Assembly (NCBI RefSeq): GCF_013386765.1 | Contig: NZ_JACARE010000044.1 | Location: 1-64,000, forward strand | Origin: Pseudomonas yamanorum | GTDB lineage: Bacteria; Pseudomonadota; Gammaproteobacteria; Pseudomonadales; Pseudomonadaceae | Reading direction: 5' to 3' | DNA length: 64,000 bases | Shown here: positions 24,725-33,594 of the stretch, piece after piece | Layout: each line of letters starts with the position of its first letter | Position numbering within the stretch: the first letter of the stretch is position 1 | Translations under genes and position numbers: made by a program | The notes under the pieces: model-generated | Told to the model about the DNA's origin: nothing | The model's database searches: none | Seen by the model: the letters and a program-made list of their open reading frames with translations, nothing else

Positions 24725-26119
24725 TCAGTAAATGTCTTTGGAGAGCAGTGTAAACGGCGTTTTGAAGAGGATCTTGATGTCGAGCCACAGCGACCAGTTG
24801 TTGATATAGCTCAGGTCGATATCGACACGTTTTTGCATCTTCTCCAGGGTCTCGGTTTCGCCACGGCAGCCGTTGACCTGGGCCAGGCCGGTGATGCCGG
24901 GCTTGATGCGATGCCGCGCCATGTATGCGCGAATCTTGCCCGAGTAGTAGTCGTTGTGGGCCACGGCATGGGGGCGTGGGCCCACCAGCGCCATATGCCC
25001 TTGCAGCACGTTGAACAGCTGCGGCAGCTCATCAATGGAGGTGCGGCGGATAAAGCGCCCCACCGGGGTAATGCGTGAGTCGTTGCGGCTGGCCTGGCGC
25101 ACCTCGCGGTCGTCATGCACGCGCATCGAGCGGAACTTCCAGACCTTGATCACTTCGCCATTCCAGCCGTGCCGGTCCTGCTTGAAAATCACCGGGCCGG
25201 GGGAGGTGAGCTTGATCAGCAAGGCGAACAGCAGCAGCAATGGGCTGAGCAGCACAATCGCCAACAGTGCCAGGCTCTTGTCCAGCAGCGATTTGCTGAG
25301 TGCTGCCGTCGGGCGACTGGTGAGCGGGCTCTCGTTGAGGAAGATCGCGGGCAAGCCATCCACTTCGGCCACGCTGTGATTGAGCAGGAGCATGTTGTTG
25401 AGGTCGGGCACCCAGATCACGTCCACGCTGATCTCCAGCAGGTTGACGTACAGCTCCTCGATATGAGTCGCTTCCTGGAGCGAGTGAGTGATGTACAGCC
25501 GGCGAATACCGTGTTGCCTGATCAGCGTGGGAAGGTCGGGCAAGTCGCCGAGAATCTGCGGTTGAGTGCTGTTCTGTGGCGACGCTGTGTCTGGACCTAC
25601 GAGGCCGACCAAGGGCGAGCGTTTTTGCCTGGAAAGTGTGTTGGCCAAGTCCGTTGCAAGTTTCCCGGTACCAATAATCAGTGATTTCTGGCGTTCGTGA
25701 AGTTGTCGATGGTAATACCTGGACAGACTGTGAATCGGAATGTAGCAAAGTGCTAGTATTGGATAGCTGACGGCAGCCCAGAGTAGCAGGATCTCCAGCG
25801 GAAACAGCGAACTGGCATTACAGGCCATGCCCACGGCCAACAATATGCCCAAGGTCAATAACCAACCGGTGAATAACCGTCCCAGCCCAACAAAAAAGTC
25901 ATCTTTTTTGCTATAGACATCACATAACATGTAGGCCGGGATAGATGCCAGTATTGTAATGGCAGCCAATATCCGGTAGTGGGATTCCAGTTGTCCGGTC
26001 TTGAACAGTGCCAGTGAAAACAAAAGTACAACGACCATACTCACAGCAATAGCCCACTGCCCCCAAAAGGTGAGGCCCTTGGGTGTAAGGTTACGATGCA
26101 TTCTTCTGTTGTTAAGCAT
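24725..26119 (-). CDS. wcaJ: Undecaprenyl-phosphate glucose phosphotransferase WcaJ
   Basis: A 464-aa protein, identical in length to E. coli WcaJ from the ATG at 26119, which follows CAGGGAGCAGAAGT; an in-frame ATG eight codons upstream is less well placed. Four or five N-terminal membrane spans (about 15-135), a Rossmann-like middle part (SLIIGTGKLATDLAN) and the polyisoprenyl-phosphate transferase domain with VWKFRSMRVHDD, RFIRRTSIDELPQLFNVLQGHMALVGPRP and YMARHRIKPGITGLAQVNG. It starts repeat-unit assembly by moving Glc-1-P from UDP-Glc to undecaprenyl phosphate. It is read towards the capsule operon, on the opposite strand. Confidence 0.94.
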   Translation of the reverse strand: MLNNRRMHRNLTPKGLTFWGQWAIAVSMVVVLLFSLALFKTGQLESHYRILAAITILASIPAYMLCDVYSKKDDFFVGLGRLFTGWLLTLGILLAVGMACNASSLFPLEILLLWAAVSYPILALCYIPIHSLSRYYHRQLHERQKSLIIGTGKLATDLANTLSRQKRSPLVGLVGPDTASPQNSTQPQILGDLPDLPTLIRQHGIRRLYITHSLQEATHIEELYVNLLEISVDVIWVPDLNNMLLLNHSVAEVDGLPAIFLNESPLTSRPTAALSKSLLDKSLALLAIVLLSPLLLLFALLIKLTSPGPVIFKQDRHGWNGEVIKVWKFRSMRVHDDREVRQASRNDSRITPVGRFIRRTSIDELPQLFNVLQGHMALVGPRPHAVAHNDYYSGKIRAYMARHRIKPGITGLAQVNGCRGETETLEKMQKRVDIDLSYINNWSLWLDIKILFKTPFTLLSKDIY

Positions 26120-26339
26120 ACTTCTGCTCCCTGTGGTATCCACTCACGTGCTGGCAGGTTAAAGCGAGGCGTGGTTTTAATGACTATCAAATGGCAGGCG
26201 CACGCGTAGGCGTGCGTATTGATAGTAATGAATGGCAGGGAGCAATGGCTGACGACTTATAACGCGGGCATGTTGTTATAAAATGGCAGATAGAAAGGGA
26301 TTTTAATAGGCAGGGTGAATTGTAATTTTTATGAAATAA

Positions 26340-27065
26340 TTATTGTTCGGCGACGTTGTTGCGGTTGCTCAATGGGCTTTTTATTTTTTGTGTGAGGCAA
26401 TAACCGCGGTTACGTACCGCCCGGAACAGGCGTTCGCCATCGTTCACCCGCTTGAACTTGTCCTGGAGCCGGCTAAGGCACATTTCGAGCCCTCGATAGA
26501 TATCGGGTTCGCGCCCGATGTTGCGGATCAGCTCCTCTTTGCTCACCACACGTTCTTCATGATTCAGCATCTTTTTGATCAGGGCCGACTCAATAGTGGT
26601 CAGGGAAATTCGCAATCCGCCTTTTACCAATGCCCGGTCTTGGTGGGTAAGTAACCAGACATCCGGGGCGCGCAAGGCGGACGTTGTATTAACCATTTCC
26701 GCTGTAGTGTTATTAAGCTCATGGCGCTCAGGTTCTGACTTCAGTACGCTGATTTTCGGGTTTTTTGCGGTGTCTTGAAGGTGTCGGGTTAGTCGGTTGT
26801 TGGCCTCATAAAGTCTTTTGGCGGCGACATAATTGCTTAGCCATAGATTGAAGTTCTGTTCACTGGTCACCGCATAGGAACTGGCCGAGGCATCCGATGC
26901 TTTTTCCGCGGTTTCGACCAGCGGGCCGCTGTCAACGTCGTAATGTAAAAATGCCACGTTGGGCGTGAAATCATGTAGCGCGATGGACGGGTACGTGGAT
27001 GTAAATGTGTGTTTCTTGAGAGAACTCATGGCATTCACCGATTCCAGGAAAGTACGGGGGTTCAT
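26340..27065 (-). CDS. Winged-helix (OmpR/PhoB-type) DNA-binding protein without a receiver
   Basis: A 241-aa protein. Residues about 130-228 form a trans_reg_C winged helix: VWLLTHQDRALVKGGLRISLTTIESALIKKML, VVSKEELIRNIGREPDIYRGLEMCLSRLQDKF and LFRAVRNRGYCL. The N-terminal half has no phosphoacceptor pattern and no domain I recognise. It overlaps the stop of the EAL-like gene by four bases and is third in a three-gene leftward set ending 220 bases before wcaJ. It probably regulates capsule genes. Confidence 0.75.
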   Translation of the reverse strand: MNPRTFLESVNAMSSLKKHTFTSTYPSIALHDFTPNVAFLHYDVDSGPLVETAEKASDASASSYAVTSEQNFNLWLSNYVAAKRLYEANNRLTRHLQDTAKNPKISVLKSEPERHELNNTTAEMVNTTSALRAPDVWLLTHQDRALVKGGLRISLTTIESALIKKMLNHEERVVSKEELIRNIGREPDIYRGLEMCLSRLQDKFKRVNDGERLFRAVRNRGYCLTQKIKSPLSNRNNVAEQ

Positions 27066-27817
27066 AAACTATCAGCAGGGGAGAAGTAGGGGCCCTGAAA
27101 ATAGTCAAATGGCAAGCGTCTGGCGAGAAGCGCGCTGTCGGCATACTCGACGTTGTCGGCGATGAACGAGACCCGGGTGGTGCTGATTAGTCCCAGCATC
27201 TGGTCGTAAAGCCGGTCGAACAGGCCTGAGCGCGTATTCAGACTGAGCCGGAGGGCCGAGTCTGGAAAAGGCATTTTTATATAGTCATAAAGACTCAAGT
27301 CGATCAGCAGGTCGGTGTTTTTTGTATGCAATGTGTAATTGTTATAGGCAAGTTTTACGTCGCTACGGTCTTTCAGGTTATAGAGTTGGCGGATCATGTT
27401 TCTGCGTTCTGCCGGACCCGCGAGAGTATCCAGTGTATTTTCAATGCTGACAATAAGTTGTTGTTTGTGTTTTTCCAGTGCGTTGGAGGTGTTGATGATT
27501 TCCTTGAGCAGGTCTTCATTCATCAATAAGGATTGCTCTATCCGGAGAAACTTGTGCGGCCCCGGGCCTTTATCCACACGCAAACGTTTTCCTTCTCGGG
27601 CAAATGAGTTGGGCTTTGTGTATTGCAGAGCTTCGCTGTAAGCGTCTTTTAGCTTTTTGGAATAAAAGGGATACACATCATCAGGCAGGCTCTCAAGCGC
27701 CTGCTCGGCATGAACCCTGATCTCGCTGCCCCATAACGTACAATTTCGTTCAAGTATCGCTTGCCGCGAAAACCTGAAGTCGAATGACTCCGCAAGTAAT
27801 TGAGTTCCGCTATTCAC
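27062..27817 (-). CDS. Degenerate EAL-domain protein, probably catalytically inactive
   Basis: A 251-aa protein with the outline of an EAL phosphodiesterase: FSRQAILERNCTLWGSEIRV at 16-35 (EAL replaced by EIR), IVSIENTLDTL near 122, IKMPF near 182 (keeping the Lys of IKID) and SFIADNVEYADSALLARRLPFDYFQGPYFSP near 217-247. The paired aspartates of DDFG are absent (YNNYT) and the ExVE motif reads DNVE. Loss of these metal ligands argues against c-di-GMP hydrolysis; it could bind c-di-GMP or a partner protein. It overlaps both flanking regulator genes, indicating one operon. Confidence 0.65.
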   Translation of the reverse strand: MNSGTQLLAESFDFRFSRQAILERNCTLWGSEIRVHAEQALESLPDDVYPFYSKKLKDAYSEALQYTKPNSFAREGKRLRVDKGPGPHKFLRIEQSLLMNEDLLKEIINTSNALEKHKQQLIVSIENTLDTLAGPAERRNMIRQLYNLKDRSDVKLAYNNYTLHTKNTDLLIDLSLYDYIKMPFPDSALRLSLNTRSGLFDRLYDQMLGLISTTRVSFIADNVEYADSALLARRLPFDYFQGPYFSPADSL

Positions 27818-28538
27818 GGTTCGGCCGCTCCTTGACGGGGTGGATATGGTTAACCGAAGCCAGCCCTCTGCTTAGTTTGTAGCCGTAACCCCGAATGCTT
27901 TGAATAATATTACTTCCGTAGTGTGATTTTATTTTGCCACGCAAGCGGCTAATCGATTTTTCCAGCGCGCGCGAGTCATAAAATCTGGCGTTAAGTCCCA
28001 TCACCACGGCAATTTCATCGTGACTGAGCAGGCGATTATGAATGAGGGCTTCGAGTACCTTCATTTCGACGAAAGACACTTCAAGCTTTTTGCCGCCGCC
28101 GTAGATGCACATGCGGTCCTGATCGAGTAGCAAATCAGTATTACTTAGCCAGTATGTCTCGCTGAGGAACGCGGCGAAGAGCGCAAGTTTTTTCTCGGGC
28201 GAGCTCTCGACGACCTTTATGCAGTAGTCGGCGCCTGCGAGATAATATTTGGTTTTGCTTAGTGTGGTGGCAAAGGTGACAACCAGGAAAATCGTGCTGC
28301 CGGGGTTTTCGGATCTGGTTTTTTTAATGATGTCCAGCGTTTGAGTGCTGGCAGAGGGGGTGTCGATCTCTATGATGATGGCACGGTAATGTCCATGGCT
28401 TTCATAGGGACCAATTAGTTGGCCGTAGGAGCGTGTATCGACTTTTAGATTTTTCGGTACAGTACGAACTATAAGCTCGCTGAAGTCCTCGGATTTCGAT
28501 GGGGTCCGTGCAATAGCGAGGACGTTGGAAAAATGCAT
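27810..28538 (-). CDS. Response-regulator-like protein with a degenerate receiver and winged helix
   Basis: A 242-aa protein from the ATG at 28538, which follows AAAGGGAGCAACGTG; a longer start 12 codons upstream is less well supported. Residues 1-125 look like a receiver, but the acidic pair after strand 1 is missing (NVLAIARTPS) and the phosphoacceptor Asp is replaced by Glu57 in AIIIEIDTPS; Thr88 and Lys108 are kept. Residues about 133-223 form an OmpR/PhoB winged helix with ALEKSISRLRGKIKSHYG and IIQSIRGYGYKL. It probably works without phosphorylation. First gene of the three-gene regulator set. Confidence 0.75.
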   Translation of the reverse strand: MHFSNVLAIARTPSKSEDFSELIVRTVPKNLKVDTRSYGQLIGPYESHGHYRAIIIEIDTPSASTQTLDIIKKTRSENPGSTIFLVVTFATTLSKTKYYLAGADYCIKVVESSPEKKLALFAAFLSETYWLSNTDLLLDQDRMCIYGGGKKLEVSFVEMKVLEALIHNRLLSHDEIAVVMGLNARFYDSRALEKSISRLRGKIKSHYGSNIIQSIRGYGYKLSRGLASVNHIHPVKERPNRE

Positions 28539-28827
28539 CACGTTGCTCCCTTTTCCGGCATGCGAGGCCGTCAATTCAATCGCTGCAGGCGTTTAGATGT
28601 TAATCGAATTGAATACGCCAAAACGTGACAAATTTTAACATTCGGCACTTTATTTACGGGGGGTAAGGCGGTTTTCGGGTGGGTATTGAAAGCGGATTTC
28701 TGGGCGGGAGTTCTCATATGCTAGTGCAAATTTTTAGTGTGCGATAAGTATTTTAGGCCGGCTTGATTTTTCTGGCCGGAATGATTTAACCCTTCTAGTC
28801 CTTAAGCTCTAAATGCTTAAAATTCGA

Positions 28828-29679
28828 CTATTTATAATAATCCAGCAGGGCGATAGCGGGCGTTGTGCGCTCGGATATGCCTGCACGGTCTGCGAGGTAG
28901 CGCGCCGGTGGTTTGCCGATAGCCTTGCGGAACATGGTGATAAAGCCGCTGGCGTTCTCATAGCCCAGGTCCAGCGCGACCGTTTGCACACTTTCACCTT
29001 TGGCCAGGCGCTGCAGTGACAGGATCACATGCAGCTGCCGGCGCCAGCGGCCGAAACTCAGGCCGAGCTCCTCCAGCAACAGCCGCGTCATGCTGCGTTC
29101 GCTCATGCCGATGCGCACGGCCCATTCACCCAGGGTGGCCTTGTCGCTGGGGTTGGCCAGCAAACTGTCGGCCAGGCGCCTGAGCCGGATGTCCCGGGGC
29201 ATGGGCAGGTGCAGGGCCTCGACCGGTGCCAGTGCCAGTTCGTCCAGCAGCGTCGCCACCAGCCGTCCCTGGGCGCCATCCGTGTCATACAGCGGCGGGA
29301 AGCTGACGGCCTTGCTGATCAATTCGTGTAACAGCGCTGATACGGCGAGCGTGCAGCATTGCCGGGGCAGGGCGCTGGCAGCGTCGGGATCGACCAGCAG
29401 GCAGTAGACATCCGCGGCTCCCGACCCGCGTGCGGCGTGGGACAGGCCACCGGGAATCCACAACGCACACTGGGGTGGCACGATCCAGATGCCTTCTTCA
29501 ATGACGCAATGGATCACCCCGCGCAACGTGTACATCAACTGACCCTTGCGGTGCTGGTGGGGTGCGTGCTCCCAGCTGGCGGAGGTACTCGAGGCGCTCA
29601 CCGCTACCACGGCGCGGGGGATCGCATCGGCAAGGGCCGGGCGCAGCGGGTCACGGGTTTCGAGGCGATGGTTGTACAT
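28828..29679 (-). CDS. AraC-family transcriptional regulator
   Basis: A 283-aa regulator from ATG 29679 (MYNHRLETRDP); upstream in-frame ATGs add 17 residues and are possible. The N-terminal cupin-like part has HAPHQHRKGQLMYTLRG near 40-57. The C-terminal double helix-turn-helix runs from IRLRRLADSLLANPSDKATLGEWAVRIGMSERSMTRL to VQTVALDLGYENASGFITMFRKAIGKPPARY. It is divergent from the 136-aa unknown gene, with a Fur-like box between them. The effector is unknown. Confidence 0.85.
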   Translation of the reverse strand: MYNHRLETRDPLRPALADAIPRAVVAVSASSTSASWEHAPHQHRKGQLMYTLRGVIHCVIEEGIWIVPPQCALWIPGGLSHAARGSGAADVYCLLVDPDAASALPRQCCTLAVSALLHELISKAVSFPPLYDTDGAQGRLVATLLDELALAPVEALHLPMPRDIRLRRLADSLLANPSDKATLGEWAVRIGMSERSMTRLLLEELGLSFGRWRRQLHVILSLQRLAKGESVQTVALDLGYENASGFITMFRKAIGKPPARYLADRAGISERTTPAIALLDYYK

Positions 29680-29752
29680 GGCGGCGAGAGCCTTGGCTGG
29701 AATGCGAAACATTCTGGCCATTCTGTGCAATGGCGTCCAGTGGCGGCTTGGC

Positions 29753-29771
29753 TATTATGAGAACCATTCTC
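29753..29771. promoter_or_regulatory. Candidate Fur box
   Basis: TATTATGAGAACCATTCTC matches 14 of 19 positions of the Fur consensus GATAATGATAATCATTATC, with the central ATGAGAACCATTCTC agreeing best. It overlaps a TATTAT hexamer usable as a -10 box and lies 17 bases before the ATG of the 136-aa gene. Confidence 0.55.
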
Positions 29772-29787
29772 GTTAAAGGAGCTTCCC

Positions 29788-30198
29788 ATGCAACTCGACA
29801 GTTCAACATTCCCCGTGGTGAAAATCGTGTTTGACGCCCCAAGCGACACGCCACCGCCCGATACCTTTGCCGCGTTCGAGGCCTTGTTGCAGCGTGAGGA
29901 GCCCTTCGTCCTGCTGCACGAAAAAGCCGTGGACGAAAGCACACACGAGCACTCCCACGAAGAACGCAAACAGGCCTCGATCTGGATGAAGAAGCACAAG
30001 CCGGCCCTGCGGGCTTTCGTCAAAGGCATGATTCAGGTGGAGCCCAGCGCAGCCAAGCGCCTGGCGCTCAAGCCGTTTGCCGTGATGTTTGGCAAGGCGT
30101 GGGGCTACCCGCTGCTGGTGGTGGAGTCCAGGGATCAGGCCTGGGCCTTGGCGCGGGACGTGCTGGATACCCAGGTGTCGGATGTGGCGCACTACTGA
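29788..30198 (+). CDS. Small unknown protein, possibly Fur-regulated
   Basis: A 136-aa soluble protein I do not recognise. It has an acidic/His-rich segment AVDESTHEHSHEERKQ near residues 47-62 and a C-terminal part LKPFAVMFGKAWGYPLLVVESRDQAWALARDVLD that looks like a compact alpha/beta unit. AAAGGAG precedes the ATG. The Fur-like box just upstream suggests iron-repressed expression; a role in iron or haem handling is a guess. It ends seven bases into the convergent LacI-type gene. Confidence 0.6.
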   Translation: MQLDSSTFPVVKIVFDAPSDTPPPDTFAAFEALLQREEPFVLLHEKAVDESTHEHSHEERKQASIWMKKHKPALRAFVKGMIQVEPSAAKRLALKPFAVMFGKAWGYPLLVVESRDQAWALARDVLDTQVSDVAHY

Positions 30199-31187
30199 GT
30201 CTTGGGCGCTGCCGTGCTGTCGCGCAAGGTGAGTTCGAACGGCAACACCACCTGGCGTTCCGGCAGCGACGTTTTCTCGATCAATGCGATGAGCATCTCC
30301 ACCGCCTTGCGGCCAAAGGTTTCGGCAGGCTGGGCGATGGTGGTCAGCGGCGGGTCGCAGTAGGCGGCGAAGGGGATGTCATCAAAGCCCACCAGGGAAA
30401 TATCCTCGGGCACGCGCAGGCCCTGTTGCTTGATGCGCTTCAAGGCACCGATGGCCATTTCGTCGTTTTCGCAGAACAACGCCGTGGGGCGTTCGGGCAG
30501 GGCTAGCATGATGCCTGCGCCCTCGAAACCGGCGTGCAACGTGAAGTCGCCGTGGCAGATAAGTGCCGGGTCGCGCGGGATGCCCGCGGCGTGCAAGGCG
30601 TCTTCATAACCGGCCACGCGGTCCTGGGTCAGCGGGCTGCTTTTGGGGCCCTTGATCAAGCCGATGCGGCGGTGGCCGAGGTCGATCAAGTGCTGGGTCA
30701 TGGCGATGGCCGCGCCACGGTTGTCGAGGCTGATGGTGGGGTGGCGGCCGTGCTGGATCACCTCGCAGGCATTCACCAGCGGCGGCGAGTCGGTGCAATC
30801 ACTGAACGGGTCGGATGCGCGCAACTGAATCACCCCATCGGCCTGATGGGCGTGGACCAATTCGGCGAACTGCTTTTCGATTTCTGCCTGGCCCCGGGTG
30901 TCGCATAACAGCAACCGGTAACCCGCCGCTTGCGCCGCTTGCTGTGCACCGCTGATGACCCGGGCGAAAAACGTGTTGGCAATCGCCGGCACCAGGATCA
31001 CCAGGTTGCCGGTGCGCCGCGAACGGAATTGCACCGCCATGCGGTTCGGCCGGTAGCCGGTCTGTTCCACGGCGGCGTTGACCTTGTCGCGGGTCTCGGG
31101 CAGCACACGTTCGGGGCTGGCCAGGGTCCTGGACACGGTGGCCACCGAGACCCCGGCCAAGCGGGCGACTTCACGAATATTGGACAA
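30192..31187 (-). CDS. LacI-family transcriptional regulator of the sugar cluster
   Basis: A 331-aa repressor. The helix-turn-helix is at the very N-terminus (NIREVARLAGVSVATVSRTLASPERV), followed by the hinge and a periplasmic-binding-like sugar domain with FFARVISGAQQAAQAAGY and ISLVGFDDIPFAAYCDPPLTT. I prefer the TTG at 31187 with GAGGT five bases upstream; a GTG at 31193 is also usable, while the longer in-frame opening is not typical of the family. A perfect 18-base palindrome at 31275 in the divergent promoter is its likely operator. Confidence 0.88.
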   Translation of the reverse strand: MSNIREVARLAGVSVATVSRTLASPERVLPETRDKVNAAVEQTGYRPNRMAVQFRSRRTGNLVILVPAIANTFFARVISGAQQAAQAAGYRLLLCDTRGQAEIEKQFAELVHAHQADGVIQLRASDPFSDCTDSPPLVNACEVIQHGRHPTISLDNRGAAIAMTQHLIDLGHRRIGLIKGPKSSPLTQDRVAGYEDALHAAGIPRDPALICHGDFTLHAGFEGAGIMLALPERPTALFCENDEMAIGALKRIKQQGLRVPEDISLVGFDDIPFAAYCDPPLTTIAQPAETFGRKAVEMLIALIEKTSLPERQVVLPFELTLRDSTAAPKTQ

Positions 31188-31274
31188 GACCACCTCGTTA
31201 TCAGAGCAACAGCCGCCAAGTTTACCGCAGCCGGGGTTTGACACCGCGTGCAACTGGGCCTAAATTTCCGGCAC

Positions 31275-31292
31275 GATGTAACCGGTTACATC
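31275..31292. promoter_or_regulatory. LacI-type operator palindrome
   Basis: GATGTAACCGGTTACATC is a perfect 18-base palindrome with the central CG pair typical of LacI/GalR operators. It lies between the repressor gene and the divergent oxidoreductase gene, 35 bases before the latter, so it could control both. Confidence 0.78.
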
Positions 31293-31327
31293 ATGATCGG
31301 TAAACGCCCCAAAAGAGAAGACTTGCG

Positions 31328-32485
31328 ATGACGGCAGTGGTGCAAAAAATAAGAATGGGCTTTGTGGGCGGCGGCGAGGGCGCCTTCATTGGCCAGGCTC
31401 ACCGCCAGGCGGCGGGCCTGGATGGCGGTTATGAGCTGGTGTGCGGAGCCTTCAGCCGCCAGCCCGAGAACAACCGCAATACCGGCAACGCCCTGGGCTT
31501 GCCCGCGGCCCGCTGCTACAGCGACTGGCAGCAGATGCTGGCCGCCGAGCAGGCGCTCCCGGCCGACCAGCGCATGCAGTTGCTGGTGATCGTTACCCCC
31601 AATCACCTGCATGCGCCCATTGCGACCCAGGCGTTGCAGGCGGGCTTTCATGTGTTCAGCGAAAAACCTGCCGCCCTCAACCTTGCTCAAGTGCAGGCGC
31701 TGGCAGAGGTCGTCAGCACCAGCCCCGGACTCTACGGGCTGGCACACACCTACCTGGGCTACCCGATGGTGTGGCAAGCACGCGACATGGTGCGCAGCGG
31801 CGTCATCGGCACCCTGCGCAAGGTGATCGTCGAGTACCCCCAGGGCTGGCTCAGCCAGGACGTGGCCGGGCAGGGCAACAAACAGGCGGACTGGCGCAGC
31901 CGTCCCGAGCTGTCGGGAGTGGGCGGCTGCATCGGCGACATCGGCACCCACGCCTTTTCCCTTGCCGAATTCATCGCCGACCAACCAATCGAACAGCTCT
32001 GCGCCAGCCTGGGCATCCACGTACCTGGCCGCCAACTGGACGACGATGCCGCGATGCTGTTCAAGATGGCGGCCGGCGCCAGCGGCGTGCTGATCGCCAG
32101 CCAAGTGTGTGCCGGTGAAGAGAACCCGCTGAAGATCCGCCTCTATGGCGACAAAGGCGGCCTGGAATGGCGCCAGGAAGAACCCGCCAGCCTGATCCAC
32201 CGTTCCCTCGATCAACCCCTGCGCATCCTGCGCTCCGGCACCGGCCAGCCTTGGCTGTGCGATGCGGCGGTGCAACGTATGCGCCTGCCCGCCGGGCATC
32301 CCGAGGGTTATCTCGAAGCCATGGCCAACCTCTACCGCGACTTCGCCAGTGCCATTCGCCAAGGCACCGAAGCTGTCGGCGTGCCCGGCATCGAAGTCGG
32401 CGTACGCGGCATGGCCTTTATCGAAGCCGTGATCGCCAACCATCGCGGTGACGCGAAGTGGACGACCCTGGCCAGCCACCTATGA
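31328..32485 (+). CDS. Gfo/Idh/MocA-family sugar dehydrogenase
   Basis: A 385-aa NAD(P)-dependent oxidoreductase. It has the Rossmann opening MGFVGGGEGAFIGQAHRQA near 12-30, VTPNHLHAPIATQAL near 93, the catalytic-type lysine in FSEKPAALN near 115 and GGCIGDIGTHAFSLAEFI near 199 in the C-terminal domain. The family oxidises sugars, inositols or sugar adducts at a ring hydroxyl. It is the first gene of a LacI-controlled set with an isomerase and a symporter. The substrate is unknown. Confidence 0.85.
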   Translation: MTAVVQKIRMGFVGGGEGAFIGQAHRQAAGLDGGYELVCGAFSRQPENNRNTGNALGLPAARCYSDWQQMLAAEQALPADQRMQLLVIVTPNHLHAPIATQALQAGFHVFSEKPAALNLAQVQALAEVVSTSPGLYGLAHTYLGYPMVWQARDMVRSGVIGTLRKVIVEYPQGWLSQDVAGQGNKQADWRSRPELSGVGGCIGDIGTHAFSLAEFIADQPIEQLCASLGIHVPGRQLDDDAAMLFKMAAGASGVLIASQVCAGEENPLKIRLYGDKGGLEWRQEEPASLIHRSLDQPLRILRSGTGQPWLCDAAVQRMRLPAGHPEGYLEAMANLYRDFASAIRQGTEAVGVPGIEVGVRGMAFIEAVIANHRGDAKWTTLASHL

Positions 32486-32499
32486 AGGAGATCACAGAC

Positions 32500-33552
32500 A
32501 TGCGCGGCCCCGGTATTTTTCTCGCCCAGTTCATCTCGGACGAAGCGCCTTTCGACACCCTCGCCAACATCGCCCAATGGGCAGCGTCCCAGGGCTACAA
32601 GGCGATCCAGTTGCCCACACTCGGTACCCGCTATATCGACCTGGCCCGCGCCGCAGAAAGCCAGGCCTACTGCGACGAACTCAAGGCGACCTGCGCCCAC
32701 GCCGGCGTCGAAATCAGCGAGCTGTCGACCCACCTGCAAGGCCAGCTGGTGGCCGTGCATCCGGCATTCGACACGCTGTTCGACGACTTCGCCCCCGCCC
32801 ACCTGCGGGGCCAACCCCTGGCGCGCACCGAGTGGGCCATCGACCAACTGAAACTCGCCGCCCGCGCCAGCCAACGCCTCGGTTTGACAGCCCACGCGAC
32901 GTTCTCCGGCGCGCTGCTCTGGCCCTACATCTACCCGTGGCCACAGCGTCCCGGCGGCCTGGTGGAACAGGGCTTCGCCGAGTTGGCCAAGCGCTGGCTG
33001 CCGATCCTCGATTGCTTCGAAGCCGCCGGTGTCGACCTGTGCTACGAAATCCACCCCGGTGAAGACCTGCACGACGGCGCCTCTTTCGAGCGCTTCCTCG
33101 AGGCCGTCGACCACCATCCCCGGGCCAACATCCTCTACGACCCCAGCCACCTGCTGCTGCAGCAAATGGACTACCTGGGCTTCATCGACCGCTACCACGC
33201 GCGCATTCGCATGTTCCACGTCAAGGATGCCGAGTTTCGCCCCGATGCGCGCTCCGGTGTCTATGGCGGCTATCAGGGATGGGTTGACCGCCCCGGGCGT
33301 TTCCGCTCATTGGGCGACGGCCAGATCGACTTCAAATCGATCTTCAGCAAGCTCACCCAATATGACTTCAAGGGCTGGGCCGTGCTGGAGTGGGAATGCT
33401 GCCTGAAGGATGCACAGCAAGGCGCGGCAGAAGGGGCGGCGTTCATCCGGCAGCACATGATCCGCAAGACCACCAAAGCGTTTGACGACTTTGCCGGTGT
33501 GACATCCGACGAGCAATCCAACCGACGGCTGCTGGGCCTGCCCGACGCCTGA
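32500..33552 (+). CDS. Xylose-isomerase-like TIM-barrel sugar isomerase/epimerase
   Basis: A 350-aa AP-endonuclease-2-type TIM barrel. Metal-site regions are visible: CYEIHPGEDLHD near 180-191, NILYDPSHLLLQQMD near 210, RIRMFHVKDAEF near 235 and VLEWECC near 290. I placed the start at ATG 32500 after AAGGAG nine bases upstream; an ATG at 32482 overlapping the upstream stop is the alternative. It works with the adjacent dehydrogenase in catabolism of a sugar, cyclitol or keto-sugar. The last 40 residues extend past the barrel. Confidence 0.83.
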   Translation: MRGPGIFLAQFISDEAPFDTLANIAQWAASQGYKAIQLPTLGTRYIDLARAAESQAYCDELKATCAHAGVEISELSTHLQGQLVAVHPAFDTLFDDFAPAHLRGQPLARTEWAIDQLKLAARASQRLGLTAHATFSGALLWPYIYPWPQRPGGLVEQGFAELAKRWLPILDCFEAAGVDLCYEIHPGEDLHDGASFERFLEAVDHHPRANILYDPSHLLLQQMDYLGFIDRYHARIRMFHVKDAEFRPDARSGVYGGYQGWVDRPGRFRSLGDGQIDFKSIFSKLTQYDFKGWAVLEWECCLKDAQQGAAEGAAFIRQHMIRKTTKAFDDFAGVTSDEQSNRRLLGLPDA

Positions 33553-33594
33553 ACACCGCTTCTGACCCAAAATAACAATAAAACGGTGACCACA

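Noticed and set aside
22548..24788. 746-codon open frame opposite gfcD
   Set aside because: It has low-complexity composition rich in His/Arg/Val/Gln and no domain, while gfcD on the plus strand matches a family along its full length.
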